NCBI GenBank assembly: GCA_963743705.1
Contig: CAVUQS010000018.1
Coordinates: 116,041-180,040 of the forward strand
Reading direction: 5' to 3'
DNA: 64,000 nt
DNA from: PALSA-243 sp963743705
GTDB taxonomy: Bacteria; Acidobacteriota; Terriglobia; Bryobacterales; Bryobacteraceae
Part shown: in pieces, positions 57,320 to 64,000 of the stretch
Position numbering within the stretch: the stretch's first letter is position 1
Layout of the letters: each line of letters starts with the position of its first letter
Translations under genes and position numbers: made by a program
Notes under the pieces: model-generated
What the model saw: the letters and a program-made list of their open reading frames with translations, nothing else
Databases searched by the model: none
What the model was told of the DNA's origin: nothing

Positions 57320-57714
57320 ACAACCATCAGGAGGTCGCCTACACGATCGACTTCGGCGGTCAGCAGCAGCGTAAGGGGGAACGACTCCCGCGACCAAGTA
57401 AATTGTTAGGCGCGCATATACCGCGCATCGCCCGGCTCCTGGCGCTGGCAATCCGGCTGGAGGGATTGATCCGGGAGGGCAGGATTCAGGATTATGCTGA
57501 TGCAGCTCGCCGCGGCAAAGTGACGCGGGCGCGCATGACGCAGATCATGAAGCTGGTGAATCTGGCGCCGGACATCCAGGAAACCATTCTTTTCCTGCCA
57601 GCCGCTTCCGCTATCAACGAACGGAACCTGCGACCAATCGCCGCGCGCGCGGATTGGAAGGAGCAGCGCCGCCTGTTTCACGGCGTAACCAGCCCTTCAC
57701 CCGAACACCTCTGA
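57316..57714 (+). CDS. Helix-turn-helix protein downstream of the recombinase
   Basis: 132 residues, GTG start overlapping the recombinase stop (GTGA). Contains IARLLALAIRLEGLIREGRI and a KorB-like helix-turn-helix DYADAARRGKVTRARMTQIM followed by KLVNLAPDIQETILFLP. Such proteins regularly follow DUF2924-linked recombinases and may regulate or direct them. It converges on and overlaps a leftward gene by 37 nt. Confidence 0.75.
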   Translation: MNNHQEVAYTIDFGGQQQRKGERLPRPSKLLGAHIPRIARLLALAIRLEGLIREGRIQDYADAARRGKVTRARMTQIMKLVNLAPDIQETILFLPAASAINERNLRPIAARADWKEQRRLFHGVTSPSPEHL

Positions 57715-57920
57715 CGCACCCGCTCTCGGCCGGCGTGGAGAATCTGTATGACGGTCATCCTTTTGATCTCAGCCAAGCGCTCGGGCGATGGCGGCATCAA
57801 CCCGCACCGGAGTCGCGCCGCCTTCAAACGAGCCTCCAGGTACTCGTTATCCGCAATTTCCTCGGGTGCGCCGTTCCACCACTCTTCCATGCGGCGCAGC
57901 CGCCTCTCCGAAGCTTTCAT
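57678..57920 (-). CDS. Hypothetical 80-residue protein
   Basis: ATG 57920, 4 bp after the preceding gene. Basic and helical (KASERRLRRMEEWWNGAPEE, ARLKAARLRCGLMPPSPERL). Its last 37 nt overlap the convergent gene. Last gene of a leftward operon that begins at the methyltransferase. No family recognised. Confidence 0.5.
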   Translation of the reverse strand: MKASERRLRRMEEWWNGAPEEIADNEYLEARLKAARLRCGLMPPSPERLAEIKRMTVIQILHAGRERVRQRCSGEGLVTP

Positions 57921-57924
57921 CTGT

Positions 57925-58116
57925 TTACCACCCTCTTTTCCCCGAATACCTACGCTGTCTCCTCGTCATTGCCGGTTTACTGGTTTCAAGCAGAAGCGAA
58001 CCCGTAGCCTCTTTCGTCTCGGGGTCGATGAAGACCACCTCGAACGAAAAAGGAAGGCTTTCCGATTGCCGCCCCTCTTCTTCCAGCTTTCGCAGTCGCT
58101 TCAGAATCAGCTTCAT
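57925..58116 (-). CDS. Hypothetical 63-residue protein
   Basis: ATG 58116 overlaps the upstream stop as TGATG. KLILKRLRKLEEEGRQSESL, then EVVFIDPETKEATGSLLLE: a short helix and a beta hairpin. Small phage-type protein of unknown role, coupled to its neighbours. Confidence 0.55.
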   Translation of the reverse strand: MKLILKRLRKLEEEGRQSESLPFSFEVVFIDPETKEATGSLLLETSKPAMTRRQRRYSGKRGW

Positions 58117-58544
58117 CTCAGCCCAAAGCGGCTGGCCCCATCTCCCTGGCCCCGCTCCAATTCCCTCGCCCGCTCCAGAGCCGCCAGCCTCACTTCAATA
58201 TCTTCCAGTTCCATAGCCTGTCTTGCGCCGCTCAAAATCCGATCCGCCGCCCGTACTCGCGCGGCCGGCGGCGCCCCAGCGTCTACCATGATCTTCAACA
58301 AAGTCGCTACCGCTGCGCCCGATGCCTGCTGCATCCGCGCGTTCGACTGTGACAGCACTTCGCGCCGCGCCTCCAAATACGCTTCCCGAAATTCTGGAAG
58401 CTTCATCCACCGCAGTAGCGTCCTCTTGCTGACGCCGGCCGCACGGGCCGCCTCATCCACATTCCTCTGCGTGCACAACGCCTGAATCGCCTCTTCCCTC
58501 TTGCGGTTGAACTTCGACCCATGCCCTCGAGTCTCCTCACTCAT
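58113..58544 (-). CDS. Helix-turn-helix protein, phage small-terminase-like
   Basis: 143 residues from ATG 58544, overlapping the methyltransferase stop as ATGA; a longer upstream frame is only shadow. The helix-turn-helix NVDEAARAAGVSKRTLLRWM precedes LPEFREAYLEARREVLSQSN and a helical part (VATLLKIMVDAGAPPAARVR) with a coiled-coil end. The pattern resembles terminase small subunits and related phage DNA-binding proteins. No large terminase is present here. Confidence 0.65.
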   Translation of the reverse strand: MSEETRGHGSKFNRKREEAIQALCTQRNVDEAARAAGVSKRTLLRWMKLPEFREAYLEARREVLSQSNARMQQASGAAVATLLKIMVDAGAPPAARVRAADRILSGARQAMELEDIEVRLAALERARELERGQGDGASRFGLR

Positions 58545-59872
58545 GCCGCCCTCCGCAACCGCTCCTCCGCTACCTCCGCAAAGGTTCGTTCCTCGCCTTC
58601 CAGCGTCGCTTGCTTCCCGCTCAGCTTCTCCCACCGCCCGACCACCACATCCACATAACGCGGATCGAGTTCCATTCCACAGCAGGCTCTCCCGGTCGAT
58701 TCAGCCGCCGCCAGCGTCGTCCCGCTGCCCAAGAACGGTTCGTACACCCATTCGCCTCTTTTCGTATGATTCAGAATCGGCCGCCGCATCAGCTCGATCG
58801 GCTTCTGGGTTGGATGGTCGTACTTTTCTTCGTTCGATCCGCCCATGATAAACTTCGGCGAGGGCGAACTCCAGATTGTCGAGTTCTCGCCCGCCTTTCC
58901 GTACCACGGCGCATTCTTCTTCCGCACATACCAGCACGGCTCGTGTTGAAACCAATAGTGCGTCCGCGTCAGTACGGTGCGTTCCTTATCCCAGATGATC
59001 TGCTGATGATGTTCGAAACCGATGCGGAGCAGGCCATCTAAGACTTCGCGCGTGAACTTAGAGGCGTGCCAGACATAGCCTACCTGAAGGCTGGGGACCA
59101 GGGCGAAAGCCTCCGACCAGTCGGCGCGCGTGTCGCCCGAGATGGACGTCGCCTGGTGGCCCCGCGTTCGGCGTTTCATGTAGCTTGGCTCGGCCGGCCC
59201 ATGGCCATTCAACCCAGCCCGATCCCGCCACTCTGAATCAAGTTCGATCCCGTAGGGAGGATCCGTGACTAACAAGATCGGCTTACGCTCGCCAATCAGC
59301 CGCGATACGGCCTCGGCGTCCGTCGCGTCGCCGCACAGCACGCGATGCGAGCCACAAATCCACAGATCACCGGGGCTTGTGACGGCCAAGACAGGCACGG
59401 GCGGGGCGGCATCCTCCTCCGGGACGCCTTTGGACAAGTAATCTTCGAGTTCCTCGGTATCGAAGCCGCTCAGACTGAGGTCGAAATTCGCGGCCTGTAG
59501 TTCCGCCAACTCAGCTGCCAACGATTCCTCATCCCAGTCCGCCCAGGTGGCGGAACGGTTGACCATCAGCCGGAACGCTTTGACCTGCTCGGGAGTCCAC
59601 TCGTCGCACAAGATGACCGGGACTTCGGTTAGACCCAGCTTGCGGGCGGCCTTGAGCCGGAGGTGGCCATCGATCAGTTCGCCATTGCTCCGAACCAGGC
59701 ACGGGATCTTGAACCCGAATGCCCGAATGCTGGCGCACATCTTTTCCACAGCCCCATCGTTGCGCCTGGGATTTCGGGAGTACGGCGTTACCCGATCGAT
59801 CTCCCAGACCTGAATCTCTAAAGAAGGTTTGTTCATTTCCGGGCCGCCGCCAGTCCGCTTACGATCAGTCAT
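58541..59872 (-). CDS. ParB-domain DNA methyltransferase (N6-adenine/N4-cytosine type)
   Basis: 443 residues from ATG ~59872; an ATG 12 codons downstream is also possible. Residues ~15-110 are a ParB/Srx-like domain (RVTPYSRNPRRNDGAVEKMC, GELIDGHLRLKAARKLGLTE). The methyltransferase part has motif IV LVTDPPYGIELDSEW before motif I EPFLGSGTTLAAAESTGRAC, the beta-class order, and HPTQKPIELM. No restriction nuclease adjoins, so it is probably an orphan or phage-protective enzyme. First gene of a four-gene coupled operon. GTTGGCG repeats lie just upstream. Confidence 0.9.
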   Translation of the reverse strand: MTDRKRTGGGPEMNKPSLEIQVWEIDRVTPYSRNPRRNDGAVEKMCASIRAFGFKIPCLVRSNGELIDGHLRLKAARKLGLTEVPVILCDEWTPEQVKAFRLMVNRSATWADWDEESLAAELAELQAANFDLSLSGFDTEELEDYLSKGVPEEDAAPPVPVLAVTSPGDLWICGSHRVLCGDATDAEAVSRLIGERKPILLVTDPPYGIELDSEWRDRAGLNGHGPAEPSYMKRRTRGHQATSISGDTRADWSEAFALVPSLQVGYVWHASKFTREVLDGLLRIGFEHHQQIIWDKERTVLTRTHYWFQHEPCWYVRKKNAPWYGKAGENSTIWSSPSPKFIMGGSNEEKYDHPTQKPIELMRRPILNHTKRGEWVYEPFLGSGTTLAAAESTGRACCGMELDPRYVDVVVGRWEKLSGKQATLEGEERTFAEVAEERLRRAA

Positions 59873-60064
59873 CACAATCGCATGGTGACACAGCGAGGTG
59901 TTGGCGATGTGTGTTGGCGCGTTGGCGAATTTTAGCGCCAACGTTGGCGATTCTTAGAAATGCCCGGATTGGAGATCGTGTTTCGACTGGGTTTTGCTGA
60001 CCCCTGCTATCTTCGGAAAACACGAGCGCGGCGCGCGCGGACTCCGGCGGCTTATCCATTGGAA

Positions 60065-61078
60065 CTAAGATTTTCGGGAGCGTTTGTGTAGAACAGGTTC
60101 CGCATTGGTCAGCAATGCTTTCTCAATGCGAGCTTTCTTGTCGGACCCGGCTGACAATGACCCGCTTTTCCATTTGCTGAGGTCCGCTCGATCGACATTC
60201 GCGGCGCGGGCCAGAGACGCTTCTGAAACTTTCCAGCGCCGAGTGTATTCCGCCACCGCTTCGCTGCGTTGCGCCGGAGTGGCGAGCTCGATACCGCTGT
60301 TGGTCAACTCGACGCTGCTTTCCGGTGACGCCACGGGATCTGGATTGGCAGGCGATTCATCTCGTGAAGTTTCCAGTAGCCGCGCTTCCCATTGGGAGGA
60401 TTCGGCGCGGAATAAGTCATCCCAGTTCCGGCTCGCATCGCGATAAACCCAGTAATGCCCAATCAGCTCCGGGAAAATGTCTTGGCGCTCTTCCGATGCC
60501 TGCCGCCACCAGCCCGCCGCAATTGCCAAGTCCCAAACCAGCCCGGGCAACTCCTCTTGCAGCAGCTTCTCAGTAAGCAGGTCGGCGTCAAACAGCACTC
60601 CGGCGAATCCGTCAAATGCATGGCGCATGGCCGCCACCTTGCCGGCGCCGGCGTCGTCCGACCCCGCAAACACTGCATCAGCTCGCAGTGCCTGGGCCTT
60701 GAGTTTGTTCCGTTGCGCCGATGATGAGCCCAGTGTTGGCCAAGATTCGAGCCATTTGGAGAGATTCGGAGCCACTGTGCGCTTTTGCGGCGATATCTCT
60801 TTATATGGGTTGAAGGCCGACGGGCTATTGCCCCAGCCTCCGCCTAGCGCGGCCTCCTCTTTGGCATCCCGAACTGTGGCTTGCCGGCCGTCCCAGTGAT
60901 ATTTGGCCCGCGGGTACGGTTGATAGACATACGTCCTGGACCATTCCGGGCCCAATGCGACCTCTTCTGCAGCGCCGTGGACCACGCTGGGCGGAAGAGA
61001 AGCATGGTACACCCACCGGGGATACTCTCTGCCGGGGCTCAATGCAGCCGGATCCGAATTGTTCAAATGCAACGCCAC
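60065..61078 (-). CDS. Uncharacterised protein with C-terminal helix-turn-helix
   Basis: 337 residues. The N-terminal part has tryptophan/tyrosine-rich motifs (EYPRWVYHASLPPSVVHGAA, PRAKYHWDGRQATV), resembling phage accessory proteins. The middle is helical (LLTEKLLQEELPGLVWDLAI). The C-terminal ~65 residues form a helix-turn-helix (EYTRRWKVSEASLARAANVD, DLSKWKSGSL) followed by a basic tail. It likely binds DNA. A start codon earlier than ATG 61078 is not available. Confidence 0.6.
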   Translation of the reverse strand: MALHLNNSDPAALSPGREYPRWVYHASLPPSVVHGAAEEVALGPEWSRTYVYQPYPRAKYHWDGRQATVRDAKEEAALGGGWGNSPSAFNPYKEISPQKRTVAPNLSKWLESWPTLGSSSAQRNKLKAQALRADAVFAGSDDAGAGKVAAMRHAFDGFAGVLFDADLLTEKLLQEELPGLVWDLAIAAGWWRQASEERQDIFPELIGHYWVYRDASRNWDDLFRAESSQWEARLLETSRDESPANPDPVASPESSVELTNSGIELATPAQRSEAVAEYTRRWKVSEASLARAANVDRADLSKWKSGSLSAGSDKKARIEKALLTNAEPVLHKRSRKS

Positions 61079-61741
61079 TGACCAATATTTTACCCGGCGG
61101 AATCGATGCGCTCCATAGCTGCTTCCCCGTTTGTTCGCCTCTCTTCAGTTGACGCGGATCTTCCGGATCGAACGATCTAACTTCCTAGAAATGCATAATA
61201 TACATGATCCGCGAAAATCTCTGCGGTGACATCTGGTGCCATCTGGCGTCATCTGCAGGGCTCTCTCTGGAGAGACGCCTCGACTTTCCGCATATTTGCG
61301 GAGCCAAAACCATTTCCCGCAACGATCCGATTGCTTGCTGGTTGACTGCTTGGCCGTCCGCATAGCCCTATTGTTTCGAACGAGTTGCGTCTCTGGTCGT
61401 CTCTCCGTCTCGATACCAGATGGATCGGACTGCCAAGTCTACGGTGGTTCGCTCCGTTCAGTTTCACATTTCTCTGCGTCTCTGGTTGCGTCCCCCTGCG
61501 TTGGTTAGCGGCCACGGGAAATCGGCGGCACGAGCGAAACAAAGTTCCACGAGAGTAGCCCGGCGTTGATGTCCAGCGCCGCTACCTGTGGAATTATTCC
61601 GGGCAAGCCGAACAGGATTCCGGGGTGGATCGAAAAGTGTTCGGCTTCCGTCCGGAATCCTGTTCGCGATCAGGCCGGAACGTTATTCGGCTTCACCTTC
61701 GCCCGGAATCCGCACTGAATTCAACAGAACGCATCCCGCTA
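61079..61741. other. Gene-free stretch of mobile island
   Basis: About 660 bp without a plausible gene on either strand. Contains short internal similarities (CATCTGGTGCCATCTGGCGTCATCTG near 61230, and GCGTCTCTGG at two places), but no regular array. Confidence 0.4.
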
Positions 61742-62758
61742 TTATCCGAAGAGCAAGCTCTTGTTATCAGGGTCGCCCTCATCGTACCCGCAGCCGCAGC
61801 TGAGGAGCTGCGTAAAGCATCGCGGGCAGCGTTCCACGTCACATCCATCAGAATGATACTGTCCTTTGACAGCGTAACAGTCGTGACAAGGCCTATCAGA
61901 ATATTCAGCGCACCTCGCCTGGACTTCGGAATCGGGAGGACCGCCGCCAGATGAGTGCTTTAGCTCCTCATCGCCATATTTTATCCTGCGATACCGCTTC
62001 CCCTTCAGCAGAAGCGTCTTGACTTCCTGAGCATCCATCAGTTCGTCAAAGGACTGGAAGTAGAAATATATGCAGAGTGCCAGGGTAGAGATTTCCGATC
62101 GGTTCATGGTCTTTTCAAGCCGATGCAGGCCCCGGGTCCGCAACTCGTGCACTCGCATGAAGGCTTTGCCGATCTCCCTCTCGCAAATAATGTGTTTCTG
62201 TTTGGATATTCCGACAAGCACATTGAAATGAGGACTCTTATCACCGCTCGTATGCTCGAGCTGGGTAAGCATGAAGTCCGTCAATAGGTCGTCAAGATCT
62301 CGAATAAAGTCGTAATCTGTGATCATCTGGAGATCCCATTTGCGAAACAGACCATCAAACTTGTTCGCGATAGGATCTGCAAATTCGCTTGGTACAAGCT
62401 CTTCGGAGAGTGTGCCAAGTATATGTCTGCGCAGGAGGCGGTCTGGGGTGATCGAAAACCGGGATTGGAGAAATTGCCGGAAAATCGGCGCAATGACCTT
62501 CGCTGTGACGGAACGTCTGTTTTTTACCCCACAAGCGTAGTAATACAGAGCCCGGCTCAACATGATTTCTTGCAGAAATGCGTCGATCTTCGTATCGGGA
62601 GACGCATCAAGGGTGACATGGAACCCGCTGGCCCGGACCCTTCGGAATGACAAGGCGACGGGATGGCGTCGAGCGACGCCGCGCAGGAACTCGAAGAACG
62701 CCTTGGTCTCACCGGGAAAGGTGTCATCCACTCGTAGATCGAAACTGTAGCCCGCCAT
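61742..62758 (-). CDS. Uncharacterised protein with cysteine-rich C-terminus
   Basis: 338 residues from ATG 62758. N-terminal region (DTFPGETKAFFEFLRGVARR, SFRRVRASGFHVTLD) is alpha/beta; the middle is helical (DYDFIRDLDDLLTDFMLTQL, NRSEISTLALCIYFYFQSFD). Residues ~285-330 hold eight or so cysteines and a histidine in CAEYSDRPCHDCYAV, DGCDVERCPRCFTQLLSCGC, likely two zinc sites. I do not know the family. The neighbourhood (recombinase, annealing protein) suggests a mobile-element function. Confidence 0.6.
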   Translation of the reverse strand: MAGYSFDLRVDDTFPGETKAFFEFLRGVARRHPVALSFRRVRASGFHVTLDASPDTKIDAFLQEIMLSRALYYYACGVKNRRSVTAKVIAPIFRQFLQSRFSITPDRLLRRHILGTLSEELVPSEFADPIANKFDGLFRKWDLQMITDYDFIRDLDDLLTDFMLTQLEHTSGDKSPHFNVLVGISKQKHIICEREIGKAFMRVHELRTRGLHRLEKTMNRSEISTLALCIYFYFQSFDELMDAQEVKTLLLKGKRYRRIKYGDEELKHSSGGGPPDSEVQARCAEYSDRPCHDCYAVKGQYHSDGCDVERCPRCFTQLLSCGCGYDEGDPDNKSLLFG

Positions 62759-62842
62759 GAGATTCAACGCTATCGCTACGCTTCGACCTTCAGCAAGCGC
62801 CAGGAACGCTTTTCAGGCTAACCAAGTGGCCTGCACTACTCG

Positions 62843-62922
62843 GAGAATGTGAGAATTCGGGGATCTCTTCCACCGAACCCGCTCGTTGCGTGGCAGAGCA
62901 GAGGGCAGTTTCTCATATTCTC
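62843..62922. promoter_or_regulatory. Paired GAGAATGTGAGA/TCTCATATTCTC sites
   Basis: Two 12-nt sites in inverted orientation, 11 of 12 matching, about 55 nt apart, in the 375-bp region between divergent genes. May be operator half-sites for the annealing-protein gene. Confidence 0.25.
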
Positions 62923-63133
62923 AGAATTGGCCGACTCCTTTGGTTAACGGCGAGTTCCGCGCTATCCCTCGGGGGAGTGGTATGCGCGCAAATAGAACGT
63001 TGTTTTGAGATCACAGATTGGGCCGCGCGGGTGTGTCTGGGTGGTTGGACAAGTTTGGAGGGACAAGGAAAGGAGATGAGATGCAAGGGAACACAGCTTT
63101 CGCGGGGACCGCCGATGCGGCGCACCCGCAAGG

Positions 63134-64000
63134 GTACAACAGTGCGCGACGCCGGTCGAGAAGTACACCGATGAGCATGTCCGGCAATTTGTGATCGCGC
63201 TCGAAGACCCGTTTGATCCGCGCGAGATCAAATGGCGTGTTACGAACACTACTTCCGACAGACGCCGTGGACAGGTGATCGCCTATGCAGACCCTCGCGC
63301 ATACACAGATCGTCTGAACGCGCTGTTTACGGTTCGTGGCTGGACGCGCGAGTACCAGGTACAGGTGATCCAGAACTTCGAGCGGAAGGAACGCGGGAAT
63401 GGCGATGGCATCATCTCGGGAAAGATCGTGGTGACCTGCAGGTTGACGATCGACGGAATGGGATCGCATAGCGGTCTCGGCGAGGAGTGGGCCGACAACG
63501 AGAATGCGGGAACGTCGGCGGAAGCCCAGGCATTCAAGCGCGCCTGCTCCTGCTTTGGATTGGGACGATATCTCTACGATCTGGATGGTAATTGGGTCGA
63601 TTTGGACGAGCGGAAGCAGCCTCTCTCCAGGCCACGGCTACCCGATTGGGCTCTCCCAAGGCGGAAGCCGGTCGCAACTGGACATCAAAATGGTCACAAC
63701 AGTACGAACGGCAACGGGGACCTGAAGTCGCAGGATCTTTCAGTTCCGGCGCTCGGAGAACTCCGGACAAAGGTGAAGTCCCTTTGTGAGCAGGTCGGAT
63801 TTGGGCTGGCAAGATCCGTAACGAGGTCAATCGCGTCGACGGAGAATCCCGAGGAGATCCAAGACGCCGGAATGCTCAGTGCGGTGTCGATGAAATTGGA
63901 GGATACTCTCCGCGGAGTCGAACGGTTGCGCACGGCAACGGGCGTGCTTGGGCAAACGATCTTCTCCCAAGTGTGCCGGGAGATGAACTTGGCTGGCGTG
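63134..64000 (+). CDS. Rad52/Rad22-like single-strand annealing protein (3' end outside window)
   Basis: Open for 289 codons to the window edge. Opens with ATPVEKYTDEHVRQFVIALE and DPREIKWRV; the core motifs RAYTDRLNALFTVRGWTREY, WADNENAGTSAEAQAFKRAC and FGLGRYLYDLDGNWV identify the Rad52/22 family of phage and bacterial annealing proteins. No good start lies at the 5' end of this frame. ATG 63081 with a GGAGATGAG site starts 17 codons in another frame and a single indel near 63130 would join them. A GTG at 63191 is an alternative. Likely a recombination function of the mobile island. Confidence 0.75.

Noticed and set aside
1..64000. CRISPR array or rRNA operon
   Set aside because: No regularly spaced identical repeats and no rRNA-like conserved stretches were seen on reading the window.

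Overview
The window looks like a chromosomal segment of an Acidobacteriota bacterium close to Bryobacteraceae ('Solibacter'-type). The evidence is an Oar-like TonB receptor with an N-terminal carboxypeptidase-regulatory fold, a giant SBBP/Ig-like protein ending in the 'Solibacter C-terminal' module (TIGR03437 type), PD40 propeller and GH127 enzymes, and high-GC codon use. This is inferred from protein families; no rRNA gene is present.

Region 1 (1-18.4 kb) is an intact secreted-enzyme and polysaccharide-use neighbourhood. It holds a tricorn-like propeller protein (cut by the window start), a formylglycine-generating enzyme with both catalytic cysteines, an M1 aminopeptidase, a GH127 arabinofuranosidase fused to an Lcl/DUF1566 domain, a promoter leading into a TonB-dependent receptor plus a secreted 852-residue partner, a double-hairpin terminator, and on the other strand a GtaA-like glutaminase-family protein with a second GH127.

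Region 2 (19.2-37.6 kb) is an accessory island. Two IS91-like elements, each carrying a tyrosine recombinase plus a Y2/HUH transposase, lie at 19324-21763 and 28204-34886. Each sits directly beside a ~71-nt imperfect palindrome of the same architecture. The second IS91 transposase is split by a 4.2-kb IS21-type element (29383-33629, CTCTT duplication) that carries IstA and IstB plus a ParB-like protein and a duplicated zinc-finger protein. Between the IS91 copies lie a frameshifted DUF4062-TPR gene and a frameshifted three-gene operon that reads as an ABC-3C conflict system: endonuclease-like effector, middle component, Rad50/DUF3732-like ATPase. To the right (35-37.3 kb) are eroded fragments of a HAD phosphatase, a zinc-ribbon protein, an SDR/hydrolase chimera and the tail of a DUF5009 acyltransferase.

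Region 3 (37.6-47.5 kb) holds the 2714-residue SBBP/Ig-like surface protein, a BsuPI-like protein and a secreted alpha-carbonic anhydrase. Region 4 (47.6-54.9 kb) is a patchwork: an IS630 element, a small phage-like operon, a TetR regulator, a stand-alone TIR protein, and a truncated substrate-binding protein abutting a truncated TatA. Region 5 (55-64 kb) is a second mobile island: DUF3489, DUF2924, a large serine recombinase, small helix-turn-helix genes, a ParB-domain DNA methyltransferase, two uncharacterised proteins and a Rad52-like annealing protein that runs off the window end.

Frameshifts are concentrated in Region 2 and in parts of Region 4. The long genes of Regions 1 and 3 and the IS21 istB/istA/parB genes are open throughout. 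This favours real decay of older island DNA, although assembly error cannot be excluded from sequence alone.
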